DNA from: Bugulina stolonifera | Taxonomy: Eukaryota > Bryozoa > Gymnolaemata > Cheilostomatida > Bugulidae | Length of the DNA stretch: 64,000 nucleotides | Assembly (NCBI GenBank): GCA_935421135.1 | Contig: OW285188.1 | Location: forward strand, 11,512,733 to 11,576,732 | Direction of reading: 5' to 3' | In this document: piece after piece, positions 1 through 15,000 of the stretch | Layout of the letters: each line of letters starts with the position of its first letter | Numbering within the stretch: position 1 is the stretch's first letter | Notes under the pieces: generated by a model | The model's input: the letters and a program-made list of their open reading frames with translations, nothing else | Told to the model about the DNA's origin: nothing | Databases searched by the model: none | Translations under genes and position numbers: made by a program

Positions 1-3000
1 ACGCAGTGTGTGAAGGAAGTCTCTACACTCGCACACTCTCTTAGTACTATACCCAGAACTATACAAGACTGCAAAACCCTTATCTCACAGCACAAGGCTT
101 ATACTGGGGATTCCAACTGTGTGTATGGGAGTACAACTTCAAATATGTCTGCATTACCTGATAGTGTTTGTATTAGTGAATCGAAGCTAGGGGTAGATGC
201 AAGTGAGAGCGTACAAAGTGGGGAAGATGTTGCAAGAGCCATGAGTAACCCAAAACCAGCTCCAAGGCCAAACTTAGTTCACCTACTGATGGAAAATTCA
301 GAGACTAGACGGACCCTTACAAACCTTCATACATACACTAAGGGTACAAGTATATACAGGTAATGGTTATGTGCATGATTACTTGTATAAAATGCTCTGA
401 GGTCTCGAAAAACATTCATGGGTACAAGAATGTGTTATACTTGTAGTAGCATACAGATACATGTGTATATACGTTTGCAACCAAATATTAGTCAAAATTA
501 TACAATGAACTAATGATGGATATTGTAATGTAATCATTAATTGTTACATGGGTTACAGCGAGTGTGGCATTTTTTAAGAGTTGTCTTCTCTTAGTGACAG
601 TCTTATGAGATATTTATATTGTTTTTAGCTCCCTGATATCTAATCTAGACACAATGGCTGTGTTAGTCGACACTGTTGGCAGGTTAAAGACATTGGCAGA
701 GCAAAGACTATGTAAACTCTATGGTTATGAGAATCTTTGGCTGTATGTGGAAGATATAACAAAGGTAAGGTACTTCACCGTTTCTACATGTAGTATGTGC
801 ACTCACATTACTCACTACCTCTTAGTTCTCAATGGAATCACAAGCCTAGTCGCTTGTCCTTGACCTGCAAATTTGCTTACTAGTAGTTGAACCTAACCAT
901 CTCTAGCTAGCTCCTCATTGCACTCTAGTTCCTGACAGGAAAATGGAGATTTACATTTGTCTTGGACCAATGAGTTCACAGAACCTGCTGGAAGTGAGGT
1001 AAAAAATCCTGACCAAAGGTTGAACTGTACTAAATATTTTTAAGTTTTAACCCTAGTTCCCAGATTTAACATAGCCAACATGTAAGTTGTAGCCTTAGCT
1101 CCCAGATGTAGTGTGACCAGCCTATTGGTGCGTACTAACAGATCTACCACATGTCAGTACGCAAAGTAAAATATGCATCTCAATTTCTTCAAGTCCACGA
1201 GACGTCCTCCCCCATAGGAGAAATAGACCTAGAGATTAGTGTGACATATCAATGATTATTCTAGGACTAGGTGTATGTCTTCTAGATGATTTGTTTGGCT
1301 ACTGCATATTTACAGCAATTTACTCAGGTCACATGGATAGGCAGGTGCTTGGGATTCTGTAGGTTTGAATAAGTCTGAACATTTTGTAGTCTATGCATGC
1401 GCATCTATGCAATTATGTGCAATCATATTGATGTTTATGCACACCACGAGGGCTAGCTCAAAATGTTTCATTGGCCCTAGCGTTATCACATGGAAAATTG
1501 TAGGGGCATCAAATGTGCAAACTATTACATGAGTTTGAATGTAATGTCCAATCACATTATACCAGTATCCAAAGCATAACGTATATAATAATTATAGATA
1601 ATAATATTGATCATTGGCGTGTGGCCTATTTGATGTTGACATTGTCCATTATCAAAACCCTTTTAACACCTCACAGGCTCGGCCAGGGAAGGCATCCGCT
1701 TAGCTTTGATTATAATTTCTCTTGGGCATGCCCAATTGTTATCACTCTCTCATCTATTATCGTACATTGTCTTATTAAGTTTACTAACTTGGGATGAAAG
1801 TTTTGTTTGAATTGTCTATTTTCCATTCAATGTTTCTACTCTTTTCATTGCTTACATAACACATCTTTATCAATTCAATGATCCCTAGAGGGTTTGTCAA
1901 GTTAATTTGCTATATTTACCATCTGATTATTAGCTGATTAGAGAAGAGGTGTTTGATTTGTTAGAGGGAAAGCTGTTAGACATTCATCTTGTGTGTATTT
2001 AACAGACGTTGACTCAACTGAAGAGAGCGCATGAACTGATCAACAAACATCGGACAACGAGCTCCAACTTGAAATCTGCTAAAGAACAGCTCGACAGTTT
2101 TACTAAGTCCAAGCCGTCTGTTACTGTAAGTAATTCATTATAATATTTACATGGCGTATGTTGTGCAGCACAGTGACAAGTACAACCCTCATTGTAGTCT
2201 CTCTTTACCACAAACATAGTATTTTTCTCACTTTAATACAAGTTTTAGCTAAATTTGAGTAAATTAATTAGTTCAATTTTAATTAGCAGTGTACCGACCT
2301 TCATTTATCACATCCACCTAAATCTACTGCTTTACTACTATTAATTTGCCATAGCCAAGGTTCTTCACCAAAACTGAAGTGGAAGATGTTGTCTCCTCTG
2401 GTTCTTTTGTCTTACCCCAAAACTTATTACCTTGTTTGTAAATGCAAGATCTAAGGCTGTCAATTCACTATTACTGACCATCTCTGTGTTATAACCAACC
2501 CTGGAAGGAAAGGTATACATGAGAGCACAACTCCAACCTCAGTTGGAATTTTACATGGAAATCCACTAGTAAGTGCGCACTTGTTAGGGAATTGTATCTA
2601 GCAATACATATGAGTGAAACAGAACAATACAATCCGGAATATACTTCTATTTAGGTTTGGTCCACGCATAATTGTATTGTCACTACATGACTACATTGCA
2701 ATTACAATGTAGTCAGGATAGAACTGTAGATACAGATAAGATATAAGATAAGATATAACTGTGCTATACTTATAAATCACAGTCATCTCACGTTCATATT
2801 TGTGGATGAGGTCAACGGAATCGTGTATCTAACTAGTTTCAGTAACTACTTTCTCATTATTTAGCTGTTTCTATAATATAACAGTTTGTATTGTAGAATT
2901 CTATGGTTTATATTAGTAGAACCTCACAGTACATGTATATATTGGTATTGGACAATCAGGTGTCACCTACTGTATAATATGGTTAGTGAACAACAAAACT

Positions 3001-6000
3001 AATTCATACATTGACACACATTGAAATGTTTGAATATGCAGTATAATCAATGTTAGGAATCCTATGCCTCCACACAAATAACATTACATGTAGGAGTTGT
3101 GTTCTCTCTATGGAAGTAAATGCACTCGTATTATTCTATTTACACAGGTTTAGTGTCATTTAAAAAAAACAACAGATAAAAGGAAATAAAGAGGTATTAG
3201 TTAAAATTTCAATAATAATATATGAGCATCATGCTATTCAGTACACAGAGCTATATAGACAAATTTTTTTGGAGTTGTTTCCTCTTTTTGATTCAAATAT
3301 TGTTTGTCATCTAGTCATCGAGTATGTTAAAGTGTTATGTACTCAAACATTAGAGTATATCATGTCATCTAGACTCCTTAGAAAACTTTCTAGTAGTATT
3401 ACTATATTATTTTTATGTTTTTATTTCCAACGATAATTTATGCTTATATGGCTGTAGAGGTCTATGCTCAAGTACTAGGTAAATAGTTGCAATTTGTTTC
3501 ACAACCCTAAACACACACAAGTCAGCAAAAATATGAAGGTGTAATGTTTGCTCTTCAAGCCACATGTCAAAACACCCATCATATATATGTATTTGTTTCT
3601 GTAATATCTAATTTTATTAGCCCTGCAACCAGCATCTACAGGTCAGTAAACGATTCAATATTTTATACTTTTTATACAAGTTGGCTGTCTTGGTAGGTAA
3701 TTATTACTTGACTTGGGGCTATATTCAGATAGACACCACATCATTTCTTGGCAGTAAGTGTAACAACAAATTATATCAACATAAAACATTATTTACAGTG
3801 TATACTGAATTGATTTAAGCGAAATGTTAATTTTAGTTTTAGAATTAACCTGCATGGGGCTTATTTATATTAGACCAACATACTTATAAACTGCATTCAG
3901 AGTTAACCATAAACAAAATTAAAATATTATCATTTTCTTTCTATTGAAACCTTGCCATTATATAGTAGGATAGGTAGGTTGTTTAGTATTTGTGGTCTAA
4001 CATAGCTCATTCTATCCCAAACACTGCGACCTTGTCTACATTGTGTTATATACTAAGGGTAGATATGCATGTGCTTTGGCATATTGACTCTAGTATTTAT
4101 AAGGGATTATGGAGTGTTGAAACCCCCTGCCTAGCATCTTGAAACGTGCCTCCTATCAGCTACTCATGGAGTTGGCTGCCTAACATATGCTCAGTTCCTT
4201 TTACAGCATATTATTACAAAGTACATACATTTCATTTGTATGTAACAGTATAGTTGTAATATTTTACTTTGCATTCTAGTAGCAATGCCAATGACCAGGG
4301 CAATTAACTTTAGCCTTGGATATAATAATCATAATTTCCTATCTACAGGATTTCTCTATTTATCTTATGGGTGGATGGGTAAGTTGATGGTGGACTTGTG
4401 AACTTAGGCTGTAGATGTCCAGCTCTAAATAGTCATCCATAAGACTAACGCGCCCACTATATTTTGGGGGGCCTGGAGCCCAGGCTCCAATTCTCCAAGA
4501 TAGTACACTTGCTAATTCACACTGTGATGATGGTAACCAGGTGTCATTACATAAGCATGATTGAAACAGAATATCATTTTATGTATTTGTATATAATACA
4601 CATAATCAACCAACCCATAAAACTCTCTATCCTGCTATACAGTTATTCAAAACATTATAAATATTTAGACATGACAAACTTATCGTAATTACAGTCATGT
4701 TTAGCTACACATGTGAGTTTATCTGGTGTAGATTTAGTTTAAACTCATTGACTTTCTCCAGGTTATCAGAGTTTGGAAATATAATCTATACGTGCTGCGG
4801 TGTATACATATTATACATGTATGCAGTGAGTCAATGTTTTACTCTCCGAGCTCCGATATTGTAGAAACTGCTGAAGCATGGCAACACATTGCTAGCAGAT
4901 GCCCAGAAGGTCATAGCTAAATCCCACCTCTCCATCTTATGGCTCCAACAGCTGTGTACGAAACTAAAGACTGAGCTAGACTTTATTACTTCACTTCTTA
5001 ACAAGACTAAGGACCTAGTAGGGAGAACGTGGGAGTGTTACTATAAACTCGACCAGGTAGGATATTAGGTTATTTTTGTACAGTCTTTTCTTCTGACAGT
5101 CCACAAGTTTCATTTCGTATGCCTCTTGGATGAGTAAGGCAAGGAAGTTGTAGCATGTGGGCACTATACTTTTGGTAGAGTAGATTATGAATTTTATGCT
5201 ACTATTTAATTTTTTGTTTACGGGTTGGGCATTACTCAAGCATAAAGTATGCCTGCTAACAATTTACCTCTGACAAATATAATCATTACTTTAGTCTTCA
5301 ACAGACCAAAATAAAGTTTATCTAAACCGATTTGACTGCGTGCAAGTGAGGCACTGCATTACTCAAGTCATGCAGTTGTGTTACAGCGATAGGATAACTC
5401 CAATTGCACCTGTTGCTAATGGCAGCCAGTAAATATTTAGTGTTTGTGATACCTTACAGTAACAGACTTAATGCTCGTTTGATGTACCGACAAGAGGCTT
5501 TGTAGCCTTACCAACTATCACAAATATTAACACCAATGGAGCCCCGATGGTGACATAAATATCTCTAAGATTGATCGCATTTATTTAATCACGTAGAGAA
5601 GTAAATATTGAATAAGCTAGTACTACTAACTACACAGTCACAGCTTGTATACAAACAGTATTACTGAGTGCAATCTTCTTTCATTGCAAACCTAATCCAC
5701 CCACAACAAACTACAAATAAGTTGATATCAAACTTGGTGGCCTATAGCGATATAACTAGCCTTCAAACTACATAGTACATATAAGATAAGAAATAATTTA
5801 CCTAGCAAGAAATTCTGAATGACTGAATAACTGATGAAATTCTCATAATTTGGACTGGAAGATTAGGTCTAGAGTTGATATTTTATTCTGTATTGGATAG
5901 GCTACTATAGTAAATTAGTATAATAACTTGTTAAATGGCAACATTGCTTTATCTGTTTGGACTATTATCCACAATCCTTTAAAAATATTCCTTCCAGTAA

Positions 6001-9000
6001 TTCACTGAGCACATCAAAATAATTTTTTAATATATTTTAGCATTTACTTCCTTGGTAATCATATCCTTGCTGTTTTACAATATATGACACCAAAATATGC
6101 ACAACTCCACATCTTTGTTGAACATGTTTTAAAATTGCTTTTTTAAATTTTTTTTGTAAAATTAAGACTAATCATTCGTATACAGTGCCATAGCGTCGGA
6201 AGCAATCACTGGCATGTACAATGTACATTCAGGTATACGGTATAGTATGGGGCTACATACAAATGGTTATCTTCTTTTGGAGATCATTAAGGGTTGAGAT
6301 CATTGTTTTTATGATGAATTTAAACACAACATTTTGATAACAAACTTCTCTTGTAACAGATAGGTAGGTAATAAATGAAGCTTTGGTTCTCAGAGTACAG
6401 TATCACAATGTCATCTAGTCTGTGCTTCTACTATCAAAAATAAAATGAGGGAGGTTTGAAGGAAAGCCCCAAAATAAGACACGACCACAACTTAGCTAAT
6501 AGATGTAGTATTTAGTAAAACAAAGGGTTGTGATATGTCTTGTGGTTTAACAAAAATAATAAGATAGTGTATAAAGTAGTGAATAGTCATTTGATGGATA
6601 GAGCATGTATTGTTCTGCTATAAAACACTCATGAGGCAAATACAGTATATACACTGCGATCATTGTAACGGTGCCACAGTTTACACAGAGCAATGCTTGA
6701 GCATACACTGGCATATCACTAGCTAGTTACACTACACAGCAAAAGAATACGCCTTCAGGGATAGTTTAAAGCACATTTACATTAAAAGCAATTTTACATC
6801 AAAGGTTAGTGTTAGTTATTATTAGACAATATTGATTATTTATTTATTCAAACAATCCATTCCTGATCATCTTTTGGCAAACTGAAAGAAAATATTTATT
6901 TAGTTAGTAACCAAAAGTCTTTCTGACTGAGTCATGACTTGTTTGTTATCATTTAGTTAATGTAAGAGCAGACGACTTGACTGACTAATGTTATTTTTTC
7001 ACACTCTTTTAGCCAATGCTCAAGCTTATCTTCATATACCATCTGAGAACAATTATATTACAAGATCGCAAAAACATTTCTCAATTGTTCACATTGCAGA
7101 AAATATAGCTTACGTTACATGAACAATTTAAAGCAAGTACAATAACAAATTGACTGGACTAAATGCACATAAAGGAGCATTTACACAATGATATTCATGT
7201 GGTCATGCAATAGCTACTAAAGGTATTTTGTGTATGTAGCATTTAAATGAGTAAGCGAGGTGTTAATACTGCTCCAATTACACTGTCACCGAAAGTCTTT
7301 CTGACTCAGTCATGACTAGTTGGTTATCATTTGACTGACTAATGTTATTTCTTTCCACTCTTTTAGCCAATACGGAAAACTTGTCTTCAAAGTATGCCAT
7401 CTGAGAACAATTACATGTATATTACAAGATCACAAAAGAACATTTCTCTATTGTTCACATTGCAGAAAATATAGCTTAAGTTACATGAACAATTTAAAGC
7501 AAGTACAATAACAAATTGACTGGACTAAATGCACATAAAGGAGCATTTACACAATGATATTCATGTGGTCATGCAATAGTTACTAAAGGTATTTTGTTTA
7601 CGTAGCATTTAAATGAGTAAGCGAGGTGTTAATACTGCTCCAATTACACTGACTTTTCTAATAGCTAATATAAGATTTGTAGCATTTGTTGAAATGTCAC
7701 TACTGCACTAAAATGCTGCAACTCTATACCCACCTGTAAGTATTATAAAATTCTTCATGTTGTTGGTGCATTTGATTTGTCAGTGCGCAATGTTTTCTTA
7801 AACGGTTTGTGTGGTTATAGGTGTACGCTTGGGCTATTAGCACCATGAAATACATTTCCCAGGATTCAATGGAGAATTATATGACTCCTGAAGCTCTCGA
7901 GCTTCTCGCTACCGGATTAAAGAGTTTTATGGAGCAGAAGACATTTATTGATGACGTCGTGTTTGACGAGATTAGCAAGGAGGCAAGATTCCTCTCAAAT
8001 CGAAAATTAGCAGAAAAAAACAAAATGGCTCGAAGAAGATACGGAGAAACGAAAAATATTTTGAAGGCTAAATATTCTCAATTGGATAAGAGGCGGTTAG
8101 AGCCACCAGATGGTGACAGTGCGTGTAGCTCTACGTCTAATGATAGTAAAGATAGTTGTACGAGACCATGTAGCCTCGATATTCATCTGCACACCTCACA
8201 GTCAGCCCCATCCACTCCAGCTCTAGCTCTTCGGTGCAATAATAACAGCGACCTTAAACGTCGGTCCCAATCTCTAGAAGACGAAATCGCTGACGAAGAT
8301 TTACAATATTTGGAGGGCATGTCTGATCAGTTAGAAACAGTAGATATTAGAATTCCTACCATCCCAGAAATCCCTACCAAGAACATTCTAGGTACATCGC
8401 CAACTTCAAATATTCCGACAGAAATTTCTCCAGAAAGTTTAGAAGAATCAGATTTACCAGACTCGGGTTCCGACAGCTTAAAATCTACATCCCCTGAATC
8501 AACAGATTTTCAACTTGATGGACCAAAGTTGGAAGACGACGAGTACGGGACCACATCCAGTAACAGTAGTGCATCGTTAGCAGTCGTAGATGCATCATCA
8601 TCGTCTGATGAGAGCGATAATGGCGATAGTCTTGAAATAGATACTAACAGTACTGCACACTCCAGTGCTAAAAATGTTTATCAGTCTAGAATCAAGCAGA
8701 CGGACATAGATGTAGACTGTATGATAGTTGATACACTTTCATCTACCCCTAGTGATAGCTCCGATGCTTGCTATTCTGTGTACAGGGGAGATAAATTTAT
8801 GGAATCAAATGACATCACGATACCTCTAGAAGAAGGTATGAGCTATCTAAATAATAATAGTCTGATAATCCAAAGCCCCACTATTGAAAGCGGGCATGTG
8901 ATATATGCCCCGATTGACAAGCCTGTACCTGCCCAAAGATTTACAATCAAAACACTGCCTCTAGGCGGCACTCCAATGGAAGTTGAAAATGAAGGAATAC

Positions 9001-12000
9001 CCAAACTTTCTTCTGCTGACGAAGAGTCACAGCGAGGAAGTGTGAGTAGCTTTACGAGCGTCCAATCACCAACTTCTCCGCTGCTTGCCGTTTCCTCTTT
9101 CGATACTAGTAACATGCTAGCCTTAGATTCTACCTTTACTGAGCTCCCATCACAATGCAGACTCTCCCCAATCTTATCTCTCAAACAGAAACAGAAGGCT
9201 ATGCAGAAACGTAAATCATTCCACGGCTTTTCATCATATATCAAAGCGCCAATATTAAACTTTGCTCGTAGTTTTAAAAGCTCAGAAAGTTCCGGAAAGA
9301 GGTCATCTCTAGCAGGGGACAGCATCGATGAAGAGATTTCTGTCTCAAACATAGATGGTGAGGAATTCACTGTTGGCCATCAGCTATCTCAGCTCGACCA
9401 AATAGAATGTACCTTGAAAGAGAAAGATGCATCTCGTCTTCTGCAACTTAAACGAACTGATAAAACTGCAAGTTTGGTGACAGCAAGCTCTGAAAGTTTA
9501 CCAAGGTATTAATAACTGTTAATTTAACTGTCCTTTTGTGATTTTGGTTCTTATTTTAGTTATTGGATGAATTAATCAGTCACTTACATGTAGGTTTTAT
9601 TTATTTTGAATCTGTTTCGACAATGCGATAATTATGTGCTTTCTCTCCCACTTATCATCATCAAGTTACCAAAGGCAGCTGCATTTATCTGCAAGGCAAA
9701 TACTTGATATAGCATAAGTTAGAGGCAGCTGCAAACAGTCCAAATCTATTCAATAGAAAATTCTACAGCGAAACCTTTATCAGAAAATGATTTTATTGGC
9801 ATACCTTCCATTGATATGCTTCAGTTTTCCTGTATTGTGTTAGTGGAAGAAGAATGGGGGCATTTAAGTACAACTAGACACCCTACCCTCCTGCTATGAC
9901 ATAGTTTACAATCCGCGTTTGCTCTTATCTCCAACAACGCTAGGCCCATAAATTTGTATAGCTGTCTGTGCGGAGTGTACACCTCAACAATAAACTTACC
10001 ACAATGTCAACAAGAAGCGCTATAAGGAGAGCTAATCACAACTAATCGGCTCTCTTTGAGTCCATGAGAGCTTGTCATTGAACACGTTATGATAGTATGA
10101 AATGGGCCTTTCTTCCGGTGGGCCCATATTTAACAGCTTTACTTTGGGTTTGATGTTACATTTTAATAAAAATGTGAACTATATGATGGCTAAAGACCTG
10201 TATCATTGTATTTCTGTTACAGAGCTGAGAGAAATACCATAATCGCCCAATACATACAGTATCATATTAATGTCATATGAGTGTATGTGTAATACAGTGT
10301 ATAATATAGTATTATATATTCGATAATACCAGAATAAATATTTATGTGTTACCCAGTCTTCCTGAAGATGATGTCATTGATGCTGCTAATGCCCTACCTC
10401 GGTCTGCTGATCATGTGAGCTCAAGTAAAGCCTGGTCTCCTATACCTGTGAATTCTCACCTAATGAACCGCCGTGTACTCCCCACTCACCGCTCTACCTC
10501 TATGGCAGATCTAAGGCTAACAGAAACAGAAGTGAAGAGGCGCATTACTCTTGCTCACATAATAGACGAACTTGGTCAGTTAATAATTCAATAGCACAGT
10601 ATTTAATCCAACAGTTTTAACCCTGTCAATAACTGTCTAACAAAGCATTTCGCTAGAATAAGCAAAAACTTTCCTCATAGCATTTTTGCATGGTTTCCAA
10701 ATTTCAGTCACTATTGCAGCTCTCCGGTAAAGGTAATGATATGGAATGTGGTCCTTAGTTTTGGTTCTCTCTCCGACTCCCTCTGAAGTAACCTGGATTT
10801 TTTGTCTCACATTATTTTCTATAAACCGCCTTTTCATCTAAAATTGCCAGATTTACAGGCTAAAGTATGCAGTAATGCGTGTAAGTCATCCGAAACCTTG
10901 AAAAGGTTAATTTTATACTTACAACCAGTCGTGTATAATTTACACATTGCAATATCCTGGAAATTTACCTCCCACCTCTTGATGATTTTCAAGTCATATA
11001 TAAACTACAGGAATGTTGTAAACTGGAGACATTATTACTAATAGTTGGGTGGTATTTCAGTGCAAGTTGTGCACATGTATAGGGAAATTACTAGGTGTTT
11101 CGGGTAACTGAATTCTGGAGTAGCTTTTATTACACAAATTACATAATGATCCGGTTTGTCAGCAATAATTTCATTAGGTAATCAATTAATATTAGCTAAT
11201 CAGTATCGAATAATCAAGTGATTTTATTAATTAGCTAATGACTGACTTTTCAAAATATGTGTAAGAACTAACATAATGTGGATGTTTATGTTTTAACAGT
11301 TCAAACAGAGAAGGACTACGTAGCCGCTCTAAGGCTAGTGGTGGACAGCTATATCCCGGAGCTTAATAGAGAAGATGTCCCACAAACCCTTAGAGGAAAG
11401 AGAGCCGTCATATTTGGAAATATTGAAAAGATTTACGAATTCCACAACCGATATTTCCTCAACGATCTAGTCAAATGTGAAGATGAGCCATTTAAGATTA
11501 GTCAGTGCTTCTTAAGACATGTGAGCTCATCCACCATTTATATTACCCAGTGAACAATTATATAAATTAATGTTTAAATTCTTAAAATTTAATCAAGCAC
11601 AATATACTGATCTATTTTAAGTTACTTTTACTTTTGTGCTGATAAAAGGATAGACATATTCCTTTTGATGTTCAAAATAGATATTTTAGTCAATAGTAAT
11701 ACAATTAAACAAGTATATGTCTTTCTGATTGGCACATCAACAGTACCACAATGCACCACTACAACAATTTGGCAGGTGCTTGATAGAGTGTCTAAAACTT
11801 TGTAAGGTTTAGTTATAAAACATCCGCTTTCTTTCCACACTAGTTTAATGCTGTAACTCAGCTGTTTCTCGCTATGCTGTATCCATTATATCATGGATGT
11901 ATCATGGAAGGCTTCGTATTACTGTTATGAGGAGATGTTACTGTTATATGAACATTTTTGTATCTGAAAATGGTTATTGGAGTTGTTTCTACGTCATGAT

Positions 12001-15000
12001 AACATGGTATTCATATACCTGTTGCAATGTTAAGGGACCACAATCATAATTCTACTTTTACATGAGATGCCTTTCTTCGTAAATTATTTTTATTTCAATT
12101 ACACAATTTAATTTTAATTACGCTAATTTCAGGAGTCTGAGTTTCTACTCTATGCGTTGTACAACAAGAACAAACCCAAATCTGATGATCTGATGTCAGA
12201 GCATGGATCTACTTTCTTCAGGGTATGTATATGTCTATGTGTCTATGTCTATGTGTCTTTAGTTGTCTATGCCATAACAATGTATCTCCAGCAGGTAAAG
12301 GTTCAGAGAAATTTAATACCTGAGCATCTATTGAGTTGGCCTTCCTACTTATCATAAAAATATTTGTGTGAAATCTGACCTGGTCATAGATAATGAGATT
12401 AATTTTTGTTTCATTTTAAAACTCATCTCATGTATCAAGGGAATAGCTGTTGGTAGAAACAGACATGGGAGAAAGACAAAGGATAATCTCTGTTACCTCC
12501 ATAAAAGTATCTTATTACAAAGATTAGACAATCTATAAACATTAACTGAAAAATCAGCAGGTATAAACCTCAAAACCTTCAAGGGCCAAGAGGAAAATGA
12601 GCTTCAAGTGTTCTGTAACCATAAGTTTAGAAATTTGACACCTTTGGCATTCAGTCACTTGTAGTGAAATATTTTAAAATGAAACTAAAAAAAACTTTTG
12701 TATCTTTACATGCTATTGCACAACTTGTGTGTTATGAAATTGTTTCAATCCTTTAATACTGTGTTTATTTTGAAAATAGGTGCGTTTCGCAGTGCAGATA
12801 GCTTTGTTCTTTCTCGACCTCCAGTGAAATAACAAAGAATAGTTATAATATTCTGTCCTCATGTCAATTTGTATGCGGTCAAAAGGTTTTGCTTACATGA
12901 ACATTGCACTAAAAGTGAAACTCACTCCAACCATGATAATAAACAAAAGACTCAGGACTGTGTTATTTTGATATAGCAGGTTGTTATTTGATCGCCTAAG
13001 GCTAGGTTTACAGCTCGCACTCCACATAAGGTTATTTATAACTCTATATTCCCCTCATATAAAGGAATAAATACATTATTTAGCTATTTAAAAAAGTAGG
13101 AGTATTTCGGAGTTGCCTCCCAGTAGAATAGTTTCATTGTTGTAGACCCGAGGCTCGCAGGGTCAAGTCCAACACAATTCTCTAGTGCGAGCTCAGTTCC
13201 TTCACTCAGAGCTCACCTTCTGTTGTCCTTAAAATGTTTGCTTCTAGTTGTCCATAGAATTAAACGAATTACATGACTGTATAGAATCGACACAAAACTT
13301 AACTGTAGGTTAATTGAATGACCGATTCACATGTAGTAGCCTCTTTGATTCTCACATTCTCATGTGCTATTTTAGTAGATGTATTCTAATGGATTCACAT
13401 TTCTATTCCCTACAGGAGCAGCAACTGCTAATGAGAGATAAAATGGACCTGTCAAGTTATTTACTCAAGCCAGTCCAGAGAATGGGTAAATACGCTCTGA
13501 TGCTCAAGCAGGTACTCAAGGCGTGTCCCGAGTCATCTCCCGAATATGATGACTTGGTGGCCGCAGAAGAAATGATCAGGTTCTGTTTACAACACGGCAA
13601 TGACTTGCTCGCCATGGATGCCCTCGAGGTATGTCTGATTCCATCAGGTAGTAGAAAGAGGGCGTGTCTCACTGCAGTTTATCACCATATGAGAGCGATT
13701 ACTGCGGCTGCAGTGATTACAAACATGAAATTTGTTCAGCAACTGTTTAAATGTTTTTAGTGTATCGAGCCAGTTCATTGGACTTATTCTATTCAGACTT
13801 TAGCGTAACCATAAAAATAAAATTTAAATTTGTTTAATGGTGACTGTGTTTAGATTTCATGGAGGAAACTGTCATACAGTGTAGCTCTTCACATTGTCAC
13901 CCGTAACTGGTTTCTCGTTCCAGGAATGTGATGTGAACCTCCAGGAGCAGGGAACACTTCTCCTACAGAATGAGTTCACCGTTTGGAAAGGCAAGAAGAA
14001 GGCATTCAGACATGTCTTCCTGTTTGAACATCTAATAGTACTGTCTAAGACAAGGAGGGCAGGAGCTGGTCATGACCAATACGTCTACAAGACTAGTCTA
14101 AAGGTATATTCAGATTTCTATTGCTGTATTATAATTACAAACCTTTACAAACTTACATGTACATTTCTAAGGATCTCATTGACCCTGATTGCAGGAGTCA
14201 TCTTTCCCTACAACCCTTCGCTAATTTATAACCACAGTTGTAGTAAATATCGTAGTAAACATGTACTACACATGTGTTAACAGGTGTTAGAAATTTAGCA
14301 TCAAAAACCATCACTTTCCTATGATACATTGTTTGGGTGCATCATCAATGATAGATGTGCATGTATGTAGTTTATACTACGAGGTAGATGTTTATGAATG
14401 AATGAGTATTGGACTCGGTGATCTGGTGTCGCACTCACTGACACTAATTAGTTATCTAACATCACTAAGTAGTTACAATAGTAATAGAAATCGTGGAACT
14501 GAAACAATAAGAGTAACGTGAGCCAAGCAGTATGATCATGACTACGTAATCAGCGAATGGGATAGGCTATGGCCACTCTAAAAGACCGCTTAGTCATCGC
14601 CGTAACATTTTAAATATGTTAATAAGATATACATGGGTGAGGTACATCATCATTATATATTCAAAACAACCTGTTAACAACACTTTAAAAGTTGTCTTTG
14701 GGCGTGCATTTCTCTACTTTTATGTCTTTATCTATCAGCATGGGGCTTTCTTTCTTAATATATTTGATGATTTTGTCATCATACACATGTATAGGACTGT
14801 GTATGCTTAAGACTTAACACTCAAGTATTTGTTTTAGAATCAAGTGTTTCTACTGAGAATAACACATACACCATCTTCTTTGTATATGGCCGCTATGTTG
14901 GTATATAGATACCACTTACCACTAAACTTACATAATAATATAAAATATCCAATCTTGCAGCATATCATATGCTGACAAAATATAAAGGCATGTTTGATCT

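Noticed and set aside
3621..3641. 21-base segment bounded by acceptor- and donor-like sequences in a RhoGEF intron
   Set aside because: The flanking spectrin-like exons already join smoothly and in phase; the seven residues have no homologous counterpart.
8843..9370. 175-codon minus-strand frame
   Set aside because: It is the antisense shadow of the large Ser-rich RhoGEF exon; the plus strand is in phase with its neighbours and belongs to a known family.
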